Assembly: GCA_011634665.1 (NCBI GenBank)
Contig: WAEK01000007.1
Location: 518,001-582,000, forward strand
Length of the DNA: 64,000 nt
Source of the DNA: Mortierella sp. BCC40632
Lineage: Eukaryota > Mortierellomycota > Mortierellomycetes > Mortierellales > Mortierellaceae
Direction of reading: 5' to 3'
Below are positions 38,921-50,881 of the stretch, in pieces. Position numbers and translations under genes: made by a program. The number at the start of each line of letters is the position of its first letter. Positions within the stretch are counted from its first letter, which is position 1. The notes below the pieces were generated by a model, which was not told the DNA's origin, did no database searches, and worked only from the letters and a program-made list of their open reading frames with translations.

Positions 38921-40705
38921 TTACATCTTATCCTTCTCCTCGTCATAATAGCGATCCAGGACTTCTTTGGTCCATTGGCCAAAGTTTCGTCCGTCCTCGG
39001 TCACGATCATCTCGAGTGAGGGCTGCATAAAGACTGCAAATGTGTTTCTCGCCAAGGATGCGTACCGCTTGGGATCCTCGGCAGGAGCCGTCGCGCCTCG
39101 GACACAATGGGGTGTGGCGGCCAAGAGACCCTGTGTGGCTAACTGAAGAGCTTCGCCCGTTTGGAAAGCAAGATGGTCACGAGGGATGGAAGCCTTGACG
39201 ACTTGTTGACCACGGTTCCGGATGTAAAGACCTGCCTCGGGATCCGGGCAAGGAATCTCAACTAGACCCTCTGTTGCGATCTTGGTCTCATCAATGTACA
39301 TGGCACTTGTCAGACCCGTGAGTGAGCCATGGTCCAGGTGCCAACCACACCAAGAGTCCATGTCATCCTTTGTCTCATTGGCTGGCAAGGCAGACTGCGG
39401 GAAATAGTGAAGGAGGCGAGCCTTGGTCGTCTTGGATTTAGCAACTACATCCTGGAGATGAGTTGGAGAGAAGGTGCTAAGCTTCGAATGGACTAGTTAT
39501 GATTCATAGAGGAGAGTCCGTTAGAGGAGAGTTTATTAGATCGAGGAGCATTAGCCTAAAGATCGCTTGATCAAATCTTTCAATACAAAACTTACCAAAG
39601 GCATCACAAGTCTTGGCAACTAGCTTGCCAACACCAACCACAAACTGGCCAAGTTCCTTGAAGGCGTGCTCGAGTTCTGGCAAGTCCTTATGAGGCCAGA
39701 CATTAGGATGGCAATACTCGGGAAACTGCTCTTGAAGGTCCTTGGAGGACTCGGGTTCGTCCATGAGAGGGTTCGCATAGTAGCTTCCCTTGGAAACGTC
39801 TAAAAGAAGAAATAAACGACGTACATCTCGTGTGAGAACTTTGTGTTTTTGCACAGTAGGACAAAGGATGAAAAATAGTGGGTTCTCTGTCTTCTTTGAG
39901 TGCGGAGAAGTCGATCGAGTGGACGACGGGATAGAGACAGAAGTGCTGCTGGGAAACAAAGAAGGGCCAGTCTAAATGTTGCACGACATGTCAAGATTTC
40001 GTATCCCGAACGGATGTCCGGAGGGGGGAGGGGGAGGAACCAGAGAGTTGGAGCGAACAAAAAGCCATTCTCCCCCACCTTGACACGAGGGATACCAAAA
40101 AAAAAAATAAAGCGAAAAGAAAAATGCGACAAGAAAAAAAGGAGCAGAGATTGTAAAACGCGCACGCGCGGGCGAGGTTTCCCACAGTCAATATGACCTG
40201 CTCTCCTCTGGCAAACGGAGGGCCCCCTTCCTCCTCTCGTCTATGCGTTTGTGCATTACCTGGTTTGCCATTCATAATTTCTTTTCCACAGCTCCATCCA
40301 AAGCTATAGCGACTGGCCGAGTGCACGGTCTTTTCCTTGACCTCCTCGGGCAAAGCTGCAAAGGTCGAGGCCAACTTGAGAAGTCGTTCACGGAGCTGGA
40401 GGTATTCCTTGGGGAGGTTGCTGACGAGCAAGAGACCCAGACAATGGTCATGCGAACCAAAGGCTTGCTCAATCTTTTTCGAGACGTCCACATTGTTGAC
40501 CAAATCCTGGTAGTCGACGACAACGACATCGTTCTACTCCCCCCAACCCAACCCCGAGCGAAAGAAAAGGACGGCGCAGCAGGAAGAATTAGAAGCAGGA
40601 AGGTGAGAAAAAGGAGGTAGAAGGTGATACAGTGTGGACCAAACTCTTTTTTTTCTTTTCGAATGCAGAGAAGAGAATGAGAATGCGACTTACTATGGGC
40701 GACAT
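38921..40705 (-). CDS. 2-oxoglutarate/Fe(II)-dependent oxygenase (isopenicillin-N-synthase-like)
   Basis: Exons from 5': 40705-40694, 40533-40260, 39799-39596 and 39492-38921, giving 353 residues. The fold family is that of non-haem iron oxygenases acting on small molecules. The iron ligands are likely His and Asp in WCGWHLDHGSL and the later His in ATPHCVRG. An Arg follows about 23 residues on (SLARNTFAVFMQ), where the family binds 2-oxoglutarate. The N-terminal region (VVVDYQDLVNN) matches the usual opening of IPNS-like enzymes, and GLLLVSNLP sits where they have the GF.. motif. The first exon codes only four residues (MSPI); its phase fits but it is the weakest part of the model. The gene converges on the leucine fusion gene with 185 bases between stop codons. 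The substrate cannot be read from sequence; amino acid hydroxylation is one possibility. Confidence 0.85.
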
Positions 40706-41609
40706 GACGAGAGTAGATGAGTTGGGGGATGAGGATGAGTAGAAAAAAAAAAATAAAATAAAATAAAAGAAGAGGGGATGATGAGGTCAATGCAAAGAGA
40801 GGAGCTTTAGAAAAGTGGCCGTGTGTTTTTTTTTTTTTTATATTGAGGCGGCGTGAGAGAGAGAAGAAATAGAAGAGGTTTCTTGTCCTTTCTCTATGAA
40901 AAATGGCGGAGGTTGAGTACCTCTCGGCTGATAAGTCCGAGAACTTTCAGGGACAAAGTCTAGTCCAATGACTTGCCACTGTTTTTTTTTTCTTCTTCTT
41001 TTTTTTCCCTCTTAATGTCACCATGATTCTGAATAGGAGAGTCTCGTTGTGGGCTGGTGTATGACCCCATGTTGGTCCAAGTGAAGGGCAGGGACGTCAG
41101 GCGACCGCTGTTGCCGAGCGTTTCTTTTTTTTTTTTTTTGCAAGTATATTCTCTCTTTGGTGGCCAGGATTCAGGCCTGAGCAGGACAAGTTTTCTACAA
41201 TGCATCACACAGACTTTAAATAGGCTGTTGACCTACTTTGGACCAAAGGAGGAAGAGGAAGAGGAGGAGGAATTCATCAAAAGTCTAAGAGCCAAACCAA
41301 TAATCATCGCTATGACATTCTCTTAAAAGGGCAGCTCTTCCTGGATTACTTTGGGAGCAAGGCCTCTCCTAAAAACTCGGGACTTAGTGATAAGAGTAGT
41401 CCAAGTCGCGTACCCAACCTAGCCGAATACTGTAAGTTGTCCTAATACTCGTAGATCGTGGAGACAGTCAGAGATAGAGAAAAGGCGAGAATTTCGTGCC
41501 ACCGTTTTGCAGTAACAACAGTAATAGCTCCTCCATTAAAAAAAAAAAAAACTCCCATCGAGACAACTCCAATTCTCTCCCATCTTCCGTCTTTGCTCGA
41601 AACAACCCC
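40706..41609. other. Gene-free stretch
   Basis: Divergent region between the oxygenase gene and paralogue A. It contains poly(T) runs (40828-40839, 41124-41140) and a (GAGGAA)n stretch near 41248-41270. No supported gene. Confidence 0.5.
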
Positions 41610-43491
41610 ATGCCTCCAAAAAGACCAGCTTCCTCAATGTCCAAAGTAACTGGCTATCGGTCTTTCGCAATGAAGACCAAGAGCAAAGCAGTCAGGTTTA
41701 CAGAGCCTCAACATGAGATCATGATCGAGTTTATGAAGGTTCCAGGTCATTTCAATCTCATTTATACTCCTGGCCAGAAACAGGAACCCCTCTCGTTTAT
41801 GGGCGTGGACAAGGTCCAGGGTTTCGACAAGATGGCAGATTACTTCAAGGAGCAGCTCCTGCGGAAACAACATTTGATCAAAAATATTGACATTGCGGTC
41901 ATCAGTGGCACAATGATGGAACAGCGTTGGATTAACCTAATGCGAAAGTATGCCGAATACCTTGTTCTCAAGGACATGACTGGAAGTGACGAAGGAACTG
42001 GACGAGAGAACAGCTCGGTTTGGAAGACGGCAAAGTTCAATCGAAGAGAATGGCCAGCCTTCAAGGAGGTTCACGCGCTTTTCAGTCAGAATCCCGAGCA
42101 GAACCCAGGAAAATCACAGGCAGATGTGCAAAATGGGTACCTCTTCCTTTCTTCCTCTTTCTTTCTCACTTTCTTTCTTCTTTGTTCAGGTGTTGCTGCC
42201 TACCAACCCTTTCATTCATCCCCTTCAAAATGGCTATAGGTCTTTACCATATGAGCATGACACCCGCCAAGACCACGACGACCCGTTAAGCCTTCCAGGC
42301 CCATCCAACTGGCATGCTAGAATCAATGAACCACGACCTGCTCCTTCCAACATGGCGAATCCCACTCTCCTCCAGCCAAAGCCCGAGAGATCTAGCGTAG
42401 CACTCTTGGACCCCAAACAAGAGCCATTGGAGCCTCAACTCATGCCCTTTCAACAATCTCTAGCTCTCACACCACAACCCCCCATATCCTATCCGCCAGC
42501 TTCCCGAGTGTCACTTGAACCTGAATCAGGACCTTTGCAACTGCATCTGGCTCCCACTCTCTGGCCTCTACTATCCCTTCCATCAGCTCACCAAGAGCCG
42601 TGTGAGGTGGCACCTATTATGACACGAGAAGCAAATCACACCCTACCTTCTTTGGAAGTCAGCGAGGAAAGTCACGATGCAGAAAATCCCGAGTTGCGAC
42701 AGTCAACAGGGTTCTCAGAAATGAACTGGAATCAACAGAAGCAAATGGAGGCCCAGCTAGATGACGAAAGTAGCGGAACAAATCGATTGAAGTTGAAGGC
42801 GATGGAAAGGCAGGTGAAGGTTGCGGTACAGAGATATGAAGAGATGCAAGAGAGAGTCAGGAGCGTACAAGAAAAGTTTGAAAAGATGGAGAGACAGGCT
42901 GAGATGACCCGACAACAATATGAAGAAATGGAGAGACGAGCCGTCTTTTCACAACAGAGAATCGAAATGGTTGAGAAGCAGAATGAGGCTATGCTAAAGA
43001 TGATCGGAACGATTGCAACACAGAACTCGACTTTACTACAGAGTGTCCAAGATCTACGGATGCAGATCAATGGGGAACGAAAGAGAGGAAGCACTACGCA
43101 GTCGGAGGAAATGCAAAAAGGGACCGTCTTGTCGATCATGCAACGGCTTTCTACGTATTACCTCGCATCAAGTGAGTTTAGACAGGATTGTAAGTCCAGG
43201 TGGAAAAGAAAGAGCAACAGAAAGAGTAGAGTAAACAATAGCAGCTCCGAGAGTGATGACGACAACAGCTTTAGCGAGGACAGCGGTTCAAGCGATGAAA
43301 GTTGTTCTGACGATGGCAACAGCAGCAACAGCAGCAGCAGCTCTGGCGACGACCGTCGAGGGAACCGAGGAAGTCGGGATCGTTGCAGAGATCGTCGGGA
43401 TCGCAAGCGTCCCAAGCTTGATAAAAAGGGTAAAAGCGTTGCGGGAAGAGCAAAAACCAAGGAGTGTGCTTTAATAGCAATACATACTTAG
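41610..43491 (+). CDS. MADF/trihelix-like coiled-coil protein, paralogue A
   Basis: Exons 41610-42136 and 42240-43491 give 592 residues. I do not recognise a named gene. The N-terminal block (about residues 30-125) begins RFTEPQHEIMIEFMKVPGHF and ends QRWINLMRKYAEYL. Its spacing of helices and closing W..LMRKY resembles MADF/trihelix DNA-binding modules; that is a shape judgement only. A short RREWPAFKEVHALF segment follows, then the intron, a Pro-rich middle with GPSNWHARINEP, a coiled coil of about 150 residues with repeated EEM(Q/E)ER units, then Lys/Arg-rich, Ser/Asp-rich acidic and again Lys/Arg-rich parts. This would suit a nuclear protein. Compared with C and D, the tail runs past the shared KKGK end by a dozen residues. 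Start MPPKRPASS matches paralogue D. Confidence 0.8.
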
Positions 43492-44043
43492 TAGCTGAAA
43501 CGAGAAAGAAAAAAGCACAGTCTTTCTTTTTACTGCAAAGAGCAGCCAGTGGAAGTGTTTCCCTTTTTGGAGCTCAGGATGAGGACTTGGAAGGAGCTTT
43601 TTCTTCTGTTGCTGCCATGTCAAGCATCCAAAGGAACCATAATGGAAGGGTAAATGATTGTTTTACTGATAGATCTTCAAGTGTGGAATCCTTCCATAAG
43701 AGGTGTGTCCCTGCGATAGGAGCTGAGTTAACTGCAGATTCAGAGCACTGCAACAGGGTCCTGGGCTCTCTCATCAGATCTAGGGATAGTTGTCTCAATA
43801 GGGTTTTGTCGCGTCCATAGGTTTGTGAATAGAGTCAGCCTTTGTCCATCTCTTGCAAATCATAAAGGAAAAAAAAAAAAAAAAAAAAAAAAAAAGGCGA
43901 CATGGAGATTCCTCTGTTCGTACCACCATGAACATGTTTATTGAATAGCCAGTATATTTCTCTCTTACTCCTGTCGCCCATCACATTTTCTTTGCTACGA
44001 ATCCTCTCCATCTATTCTCAACCTCAACACAAAAGTCGACATC
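43492..44043. other. A-B intergenic region
   Basis: 552 bases. A poly(A) run lies at 43869-43895. Segments around 43550-43760 loosely resemble sequence behind paralogue C and near 54300, fitting repeated duplication of a gene plus its 3' flank. No gene seen. Confidence 0.4.
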
Positions 44044-45834
44044 ATGTCTCCAAAAAGATCGACATCCAATTCTAACCGAGCCAAGAAAAAGAAAGCCAAG
44101 AATGGAAAAAACATATTCACCGAGGCTCAGCAAGAGATCTTGATCGAATTTATGAAGATCCCAGCTAATTTCAATCTCGTTTATGGTCCCGGTCAGAAAA
44201 AGGATCCCCTCCGATTCTCAGACACGACCAAGAATGAAGCATTCGAGAGCATGGCAGCTCACTTCCTGTGGAGGGTCCTAGAGAGTCAAGAGTTGGTCGA
44301 GAATCTCAATCTCAATGCCATCGATGGTGCGGTGGTTGAGAGACACTGGATTCAAATGATGCGCAAGTATACCGACCACCTAGCACTTTTGGACTTGGCC
44401 GGGAGTAGTGAAGCGACTGGACAGGCTATGACCGCAACTCAGAAGACAGCAAAATGCAATCAGAGAGAGTGGCCATCCTTCAAGGAGGTTCACACGCTTT
44501 TCAGTCAGGATTCTGAGCAAAACTCAGGAGACTCGCAGGCTGGCGAACAACGAGAGTAATCCTTTCTTTTTTTTCTCCTTCCTCTTCCTTGTTCAAAGAT
44601 TGCTGCCTACCAACTCTTTTTCAACTCTTTTTCCTTATAAAGTCGCGATAGGTCTTTATCAGATGAGTACGACGACCATCAGGACCACGACGACTCATTA
44701 GGCTTCCCAGGTCCGTCCAACTGGCACACCAGGGTCCATAGCCCACAACCTTCTACTCCTAGCATCATGGGTCCCACTCTCCTCACACCAACACCTGAGA
44801 AATCTGGTACAGCATTTCTGTCTCCTAAACAGGAGTCAGTGGGTCATCCTGGACCAATACCTTCCCAGCCATCTCCAGCTTCCACTCCACAATCTCCCAT
44901 ATCTTCACAACCATCCCCAGCTCTTGCTCCACAACTATTGGCGTCTTCTCTACCAAATCGTCAAGAGTCATCTGCATCAATAGCCCATATTGAACAAGAA
45001 AGGATAGAGATTCTACTTCCTTCAGAAGGTGACGCATTACCAGAGTCTCCAAACGAGGGCTCAGTCCTAGATAATGCCTCGAATGTGTCACTTACTCCCG
45101 CACCCTCTATTCACCAAAGCAAAAGGACAAGGATTTACCAAGCACGCAGAGGTCAGGACATGGAAGTGCTCGAGTTACAGCAAACGACTCCCTCCTTGGA
45201 AATGCAACAGATGGAACAGGAGCTAAAGGAAACCAGGGATCATCAAGCGACTTTTGAGAAGAGACTTCAAAGAATCGAGGAGATGGTAAGCCGAGCCGAT
45301 GTTGCATTACAAAGGATGGAGGTAATGGAAAAGCAGGGCGACACTATGCTCCATCGACTTGGAGCGATGGAGATGCAAAATAATAATACACTACAAATGA
45401 TTGGAAGGGTCGAGAAACAAAACAAAACTTTACTGCAAAGAATCAAAGAGCTACAAACCCAACTCGATGCAGAGCGACAAGGAGGCACGACGCGATCAGA
45501 GAGAATGAGCAGAGCTGCTGTTGTATCAATGGTAGAGAATCTTGCTGCTATCTATTTCCCATCGAACGAGCCTCGTTCTGGCGATCATGAGCATAGGCAG
45601 AAGAGAAAGAGTCGCACAAAGAGTCGCGAGCGTAGAGTCGATGAAAGCAGATCCGAAGGTGATGAAGACGAAGACGACGATGACGATGGTGACGACAGTA
45701 GTTCTAGTGATAACCACCGAGAAAGCCGAGGGAGCAGGAATCATCGCAAGGGTCATTGGGGCCACAAGGGTAAACGTGTTGTGGGTAGAACAAAAAGTGG
45801 GAAGCGGACTTCAATAGCTACACAGGCTTCGTAA
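44044..45834 (+). CDS. MADF/trihelix-like coiled-coil protein, paralogue B
   Basis: Exons 44044-44555 and 44652-45834 give 564 residues. The architecture is the same as A. The start is MSPKRSTSN, and the N-terminal module runs from FTEAQQEILIEFMKIPANF to HWIQMMRKYTDHL. Then come the REWPSFKEVHTLFSQ segment, an intron in the same place and phase, and a Pro/Ser-rich middle with GPSNWHTR. A coiled coil with MEVMEKQ, LGAMEMQNN and IGRVEKQNK units leads to an acidic run of about ten Asp/Glu and a basic tail containing HKGKRVVGRTKSGK. The identical intron phase (2) shows A-D arose by duplication after the intron was gained. Function unknown. The sequence immediately before the start codon (AAGTCGACATC) matches that before D. 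Confidence 0.8.
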
Positions 45835-46429
45835 CTGAAACGAGAAAGAAGGAGGAGGAGTGATTGCAAAGAATAGGGATCCATCATCATTCTCCTTTGG
45901 TTAGTTGGAGGTGGTTTCTTCATAATAGGAAGACTCGACAGCATCAAACTTTCTGCAGGAACCTTATTCATTTTTTTCTCCATTGCAGCTTTGTATTGGC
46001 CAAGAAGAATCAAGGGATACTTCTTTATCTGTCCATGCAGCGCGTTTTTTTTTTTTTTTTTTACTAGTTGCACTGGAAGCCTCTTTAGTCTTGAGGCGAT
46101 GGTTGCTCCGATATGACTCAGTCGCGTCTACAGTCTAGCGTATAGTTTTCCATGTCCTTCAGCTCTCGTGAATCATTAAAATGGGCAATGGAGTCAAAAG
46201 CGATAAGGAGGTTCCTTTGCTCGAGCCACACCCACACAACAATACATTTAAACAAATATTTATTCGTACTCCCTGTTTCTCTTTTATCTCTTTCTCTTTC
46301 TCTTTCACTCTCTTTCTTTCTCTCTCCATCTCTCTCTCGTTGACTCTCTCCATCTTTCCTCCACTTCCATTCTATCGACCATTCATTCATCCTCCATCTA
46401 CTGGTGCCTTATTCACACGGAACAACATC

Positions 46430-48652
46430 ATGTCTCAAAAAAGACCACGCGCCAGCTATGGAAAGATTGTTCAATGGACCGCCAAGAAGAGAGTGAAGCG
46501 AGGAAACATCTATTTCAATGAGACTCATCAAAGGATCCTGGTCGACTTTATGAAGGTCCCATGTCATTTCGACCTTATCTATACTCCTGGCCAGAAAAGG
46601 GATCCCCGCCATCCCACAGGGGTGGCCAAGGCCCAGGGCTTCAAAAAAATGGCCGAATACTTTGGGAAGACGCTCCGTCAGAAAGCTGGATTAATCGGGT
46701 ACATCAATCTCGAGGCCATCAATGGCGAGATGATCGAAAGTCGATGGGCAAACATTATGAATAAATATACCAGATACCTTAGTTCCAAGAACTCGGCGGA
46801 TCGTGGGAACGAAAACCCATTCCTCGAAGAGGTGGATGCACTTTTCGCTCAGAATTCTGAGAAGAGCCCCGAGGACTCGCAAGTCCAAACGCGACAAAGG
46901 TACCATTTCTCTTCCTCTTCTTCCTCCCTTTTCCCTTTTTTGTTCCAATGTTACTGCCTACCAACCCTTCTCATATTTCTCCTTTCTAGAGTCGTTAAGT
47001 CTGTCCTAAATGGGCGCGACAACCAGGGCTCCAGAGACTTGTCACGCCTTCCAGGCCCTTCCAGCCGGGATACTAGACTTCGCAGCTCCCAACCTGTTCC
47101 TTCCAACCAGGATGCTGGACTTCGCAGCCCCCAACCCGTTCCTTCCAACCGGGACACTAGACTTCGCAGCTCCCAACCTGTTCTTTCCAACCAGGATACT
47201 GGACTTCACAGCCCCCAACCCGTTCCTTCCAACCGGGATAGTAGACTTCGCAGCTCCCAGTCTGTTCCGTCCAGCCGGGATACTAGACCTCGTAGCCCAC
47301 AACCTGCTCCTCCCAACCGGGATACTAGACTTCGCAGCTCCCAACCTGTTCCTTCCGACCGGGATATCAGACTTCACAGCTCACAACCTGTTCCTTCCAA
47401 CACGGTGAATCATACCCTCCCTACTCCAACACCCGAGAAATCTGGCATCACTCTTCTGATTCCAAAGCTAGAACTACAAGACTCTCGACCTGCACCCTCT
47501 CCTCCATCTTCAGCTTCCACGACACAACCTACTCCATCCCTCCCATCGGTTCCTCAAGAATTGCCAGTTCCTGCTCAGCCTCTTACACCTCCTATATCCG
47601 CTCGTCCAGAACTGTCCGAGGCAGCATCCACTACAGAGCGAGAATCGCTTCAGATCCCTCCCTCCTTGGACGATAATGAGCCACCAGAGTCTCCTGATGC
47701 GAGTGGCACTCTAGACAATGCTTCGAATACCCCTTCTTCTTCTCAAACTTTGATCCAATCAACCAACAGAGAAGAAACTCGACCAACAAGGAGATCTCAG
47801 GGTATGGATAGTCTTTTGTTCCGACGGACGACTCGCTCTTTGGAAAAGAAAAGAAAGGAGCAGGAGCAAAGCGGGGTCAAAGACCATCAAGCCACGCAAG
47901 AGGAGCGACTGAAGAGAATCGGGGAAGTGGAGAACGCAGCCGATCTTGTACAACACATCAATGCAGAGATGAGGAAGCAAGCTGAAAAGGCCCAACAGAG
48001 ATTCAAAGAAATGGAGAAGCAAGTCAAGATGACACAACAAAGATTTAAAGAGATGGAGAAGCAGGTGGAGACTGTGTTGGGGAGACTCGAGTCGACAGAG
48101 AAGCAGAGCGAGACGACTTTGGAGAGAATTGAAGGGATCGAGAGACAGAACGAGACGACACAAAAGAGGATTGAATCAATCGAGAAGCAGAACGAGACGA
48201 CGTTACAAAAGATTGAAGGGATCGAGAAACAAAACAACTCGATTCTTCAGGGTGTCAAGGCATTACAGATGCAAAAGGATACGGAACGACAAGGGAATGC
48301 GATGGTTCGGTCAGAGGAATTGGAAAGGGTCAATGTTTTGTCGATTATGCAGCGGCTTTCTACATTCTTGATCACATCCGAGGAGCCTAGACAGAGTCGT
48401 AAGAATCGACGGAGAAGAAAGAGTGATAGGAAGGGTCGGGAAAGGAAGGTCAGCCATGACGATGATGACGATGACGATGATGATGACGACGACGATAGCA
48501 GCAGTTCAGAAAATGATGGTGGTCGTAACTTTAGTGATGATAGCAGTGAAGGTGGTGACCGTCGAGGGAACAGGGAGAGTAAGGGTCATCGCCAAGGTCG
48601 TCGAGGCCATAAGGCTGATAAAAAGGGAAAGCGTGTTGTGAGTGCAGCATAA
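46430..48652 (+). CDS. MADF/trihelix-like coiled-coil protein, paralogue C
   Basis: Exons 46430-46899 and 46990-48652 give 710 residues, the longest of the four. The intron (90 bases) contains no in-frame stop, so it could also be read through; splicing is inferred from the paralogues and the GTACC...TTTCTAG borders. The N-terminal module runs from FNETHQRILVDFMKVPCHFD to SRWANIMNKYTRYL. After the intron come eight 14-residue repeats, then a Pro-rich stretch. A coiled coil of about 200 residues follows with regular units such as FKEMEKQVKMTQQR and IEGIEKQNETT. Last come a run of 13 Asp and a basic tail ending KKGKRVVSAA. The tail stop codon falls where A and B read through, so a small change there lengthened or shortened the family's C terminus. 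Confidence 0.82.
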   Translation: MSQKRPRASYGKIVQWTAKKRVKRGNIYFNETHQRILVDFMKVPCHFDLIYTPGQKRDPRHPTGVAKAQGFKKMAEYFGKTLRQKAGLIGYINLEAINGEMIESRWANIMNKYTRYLSSKNSADRGNENPFLEEVDALFAQNSEKSPEDSQVQTRQRYHFSSSSSSLFPFLFQCYCLPTLLIFLLSRVVKSVLNGRDNQGSRDLSRLPGPSSRDTRLRSSQPVPSNQDAGLRSPQPVPSNRDTRLRSSQPVLSNQDTGLHSPQPVPSNRDSRLRSSQSVPSSRDTRPRSPQPAPPNRDTRLRSSQPVPSDRDIRLHSSQPVPSNTVNHTLPTPTPEKSGITLLIPKLELQDSRPAPSPPSSASTTQPTPSLPSVPQELPVPAQPLTPPISARPELSEAASTTERESLQIPPSLDDNEPPESPDASGTLDNASNTPSSSQTLIQSTNREETRPTRRSQGMDSLLFRRTTRSLEKKRKEQEQSGVKDHQATQEERLKRIGEVENAADLVQHINAEMRKQAEKAQQRFKEMEKQVKMTQQRFKEMEKQVETVLGRLESTEKQSETTLERIEGIERQNETTQKRIESIEKQNETTLQKIEGIEKQNNSILQGVKALQMQKDTERQGNAMVRSEELERVNVLSIMQRLSTFLITSEEPRQSRKNRRRRKSDRKGRERKVSHDDDDDDDDDDDDDSSSSENDGGRNFSDDSSEGGDRRGNRESKGHRQGRRGHKADKKGKRVVSAA
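47057..47392 (+). repeat. Eight in-frame 42-base repeats in paralogue C
   Basis: Eight copies of a 14-residue unit of the form PSNRDTRLRSSQPV, with alternating variants (NQD, LHSP, PRSP). The unit corresponds to the single GPSNW.ARINEPRPAPSN motif of paralogue A and GPSNW in B and D, so C has amplified a conserved family motif. Confidence 0.9.
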
Positions 48653-49214
48653 AAAGAGAAAAAAAAAAAATTAAAAAAAAAAAATAGGAGGGAGAAGACG
48701 TCAGTCACTACGTAGAAAAATAGCAGAGGTGAGAAAGAAGTCAACTGCATGGTCTCTCTCAAATCCAGGAAACAGAATCTTGTCTTCAGTGGAAGTGCTC
48801 TCCATCAGAGGCAAGAATGAAAGACGTAGCATCGAAAAAAAAAAAACCTTCTCCTTCGCTATGCTCCAAGTATGGTCGTTGGAGGGCTTGAAGATAGGTT
48901 CAAGAAATCCAAGGAAACCAGAGCAAAAAGAGGCACAACCAGTGTCCTTTTCTGGTTTCTGGAAATCCTTTCGAAATACAAGGTGAGTTGACAGATTTTC
49001 AAGGAAAGAGTCCTCCTTGTTGATGCTTGTTCTTTTTTTTCGCTTGAGCAGTGCATTTACTTCCCCACGTTGCTTTACTCCCTTGGGGAAAGGGAGGGGG
49101 AGGGGGGAAAGGGCTATTTAATGTGAGAACTTTACGGAATTTATCACATCTCTGAATTTGGTCCGCATAGGAACCAAGCCCGTGATGTATCCTTTATTGA
49201 TTCTTCATCTATTT

Positions 49215-49265
<51 letters not shown>

Positions 49266-50321
49266 CATCATCATCATTCGGTAGCAAAGCATTCAAGCTA
49301 AATAAACAGATATGGACACCTATCGAATAGTGGGTTGAGCTGGGAAAAGTGTAGTTGAGATTGTATTAGTTAATAGCCTGTTGGTGACAGCATACAATAG
49401 TATATTTGTAGTTGTCAGTGAAGTTGTAAGGAAGGCAAACCATTTTGGAGTTCAAAGTATCCGGAAATGTCAGCATGCCATCAGAAAAAAAAAAAAAAAA
49501 AAAAAAAAAAAAGAAAATAATCTTTCCAGGCTAGTAGGATCCGAAGGAGCAAGCATGCGTCAGACCAGCCAAAATAGGAAAGCAACTTGTGAGGAAGAAA
49601 TCAACCGGATTCTTGAGGTAGATGGATCGGTCGACAGGGCGCGTGCCCACGCCATCGGCCTATCCTTGCCGGGTGAGCGAGCTTGTGGAGCCAGAGGTGA
49701 ATCGGGGAGATTTGGCAATCAGGATGGGGACCAAATAGCTTGAGAAGAGTTTGTAGTAAGGAGACAACGTTTTGTTGTTTTTTTTTTTTTTTTTTTTTTT
49801 TGGAAGAGTGGATTGTGGTTAACTCCAGCGAGAAAAAGGACGCGACATAAAGTGGATTGGTATTGAAATGATTCTCATCCCTTCATGTTGTTGTGAAGGA
49901 GGGACGTTTAGGGAGGACCTACATTCAGATTTGCTGCTATTATTGCACTCGACCTTGTTGTTGTTCTCTGCTTTATTGTTATCTCTCGCAGGGTGGACAT
50001 TCCTCATGCATTGTGTTACAGTGTTGCAGGGCCCTAGCTTTCACACCTTTGCTACTCTACTTATTGAGTATAATAGCTCCCTGGGAGCTACTTGGTTAAC
50101 TTTTGACAGTTGGAAAAGGAAGGGAGGGGAGGGGGGGAGGATTCTGTTGAAGGATCCACCAGTCCAGTGCTTGCTGCACGGTTGAGTCCTGGACAGAAGT
50201 TTTCGGGCTAAATCATCCTTAGTCTATCTTTGTCGTTCAAATGACCAGCTATCCCTTGATTGAGAATCTCTGACCAGGATCCGACAATGCGGATCGACTT
50301 TCAACACCGTTTGAAAGTTGT

Positions 50322-50355
<34 letters not shown>

Positions 50356-50881
50356 AAAAGAAACTATGCTTCAAGCTTTGAAAGGTGCAGTCTTCTTTTG
50401 ATCCTTAGACCTTGGTTGTACATACTCACTAAGACTCACTTCTCTTGTGCTATGGCACGACAAGGCTCTGGCCTCTGATCTGTAGAATTGCTTGTAGAAG
50501 TAGCATCCATCTTTTCCACACTCATATCATTTGGGTGTCATTTTAAGAGCGATCACCATTTGTGGATCATCCTCGAGTCCAATGGAAAGGCAGAGTGGAA
50601 GAAATACAAGAGGACCGAGAGAGGTTCTTTGTTTAGACAAAGCTATGGTGTGTGTATGTAGGAAAGTAAGATTGCGAGATAGATAGAAAAGTAGCCAAGT
50701 ACAAATGAGGCTATTGTCGGGGATCTCGGGATTAAGGAGAAACTCGCCAAGAAACAGAAGGAATCAAGTAGAGCGCAGACTCTTTTATTTTTGCAGTTGA
50801 CTTTTGAGCTCCCTCTCAATCCTAATCCCACCCTCCAGCTGGCTCACTTGTACAGAAAGAAAAAGAAAAAGAAAGCACAAC
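48653..50881. other. Gap with duplicated 3' flank
   Basis: 2.2 kb without a supported gene. It holds a (TC)n tract at about 49221-49261, poly(A) at 49484-49511 and 50323-50353, and poly(T) at 49779-49801. Sequence at about 48880-48985 resembles 54405-54500, upstream of the Fanzor gene. Confidence 0.5.
50540..50720 (+). repeat. Dispersed duplicate, copy 1
   Basis: Closely similar to 53897-54075: both contain TTTGTGGATCATCCTCGAGT, then a shared AAGGCAGAGTGGAAGAAA stretch, then a shared CAAAG.TATG/TATAGTGT stretch. The two copies bracket the small secreted-protein pair, so that whole block appears to have been duplicated locally. Confidence 0.8.

Noticed and set aside
47042..47377. Repetitive minus-strand and second-frame open readings across the 42-base repeats
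   Set aside because: They are mirror readings of the in-frame repeat in paralogue C and have no start or splice context.
47057..47392. CRISPR-like array
   Set aside because: The units are contiguous coding repeats without unique spacers, in a eukaryotic gene.
49381..49743. A 120-codon frame containing Lys-rich and charged residues
   Set aside because: It reads through a poly(A) run and shows no relation to neighbouring families.
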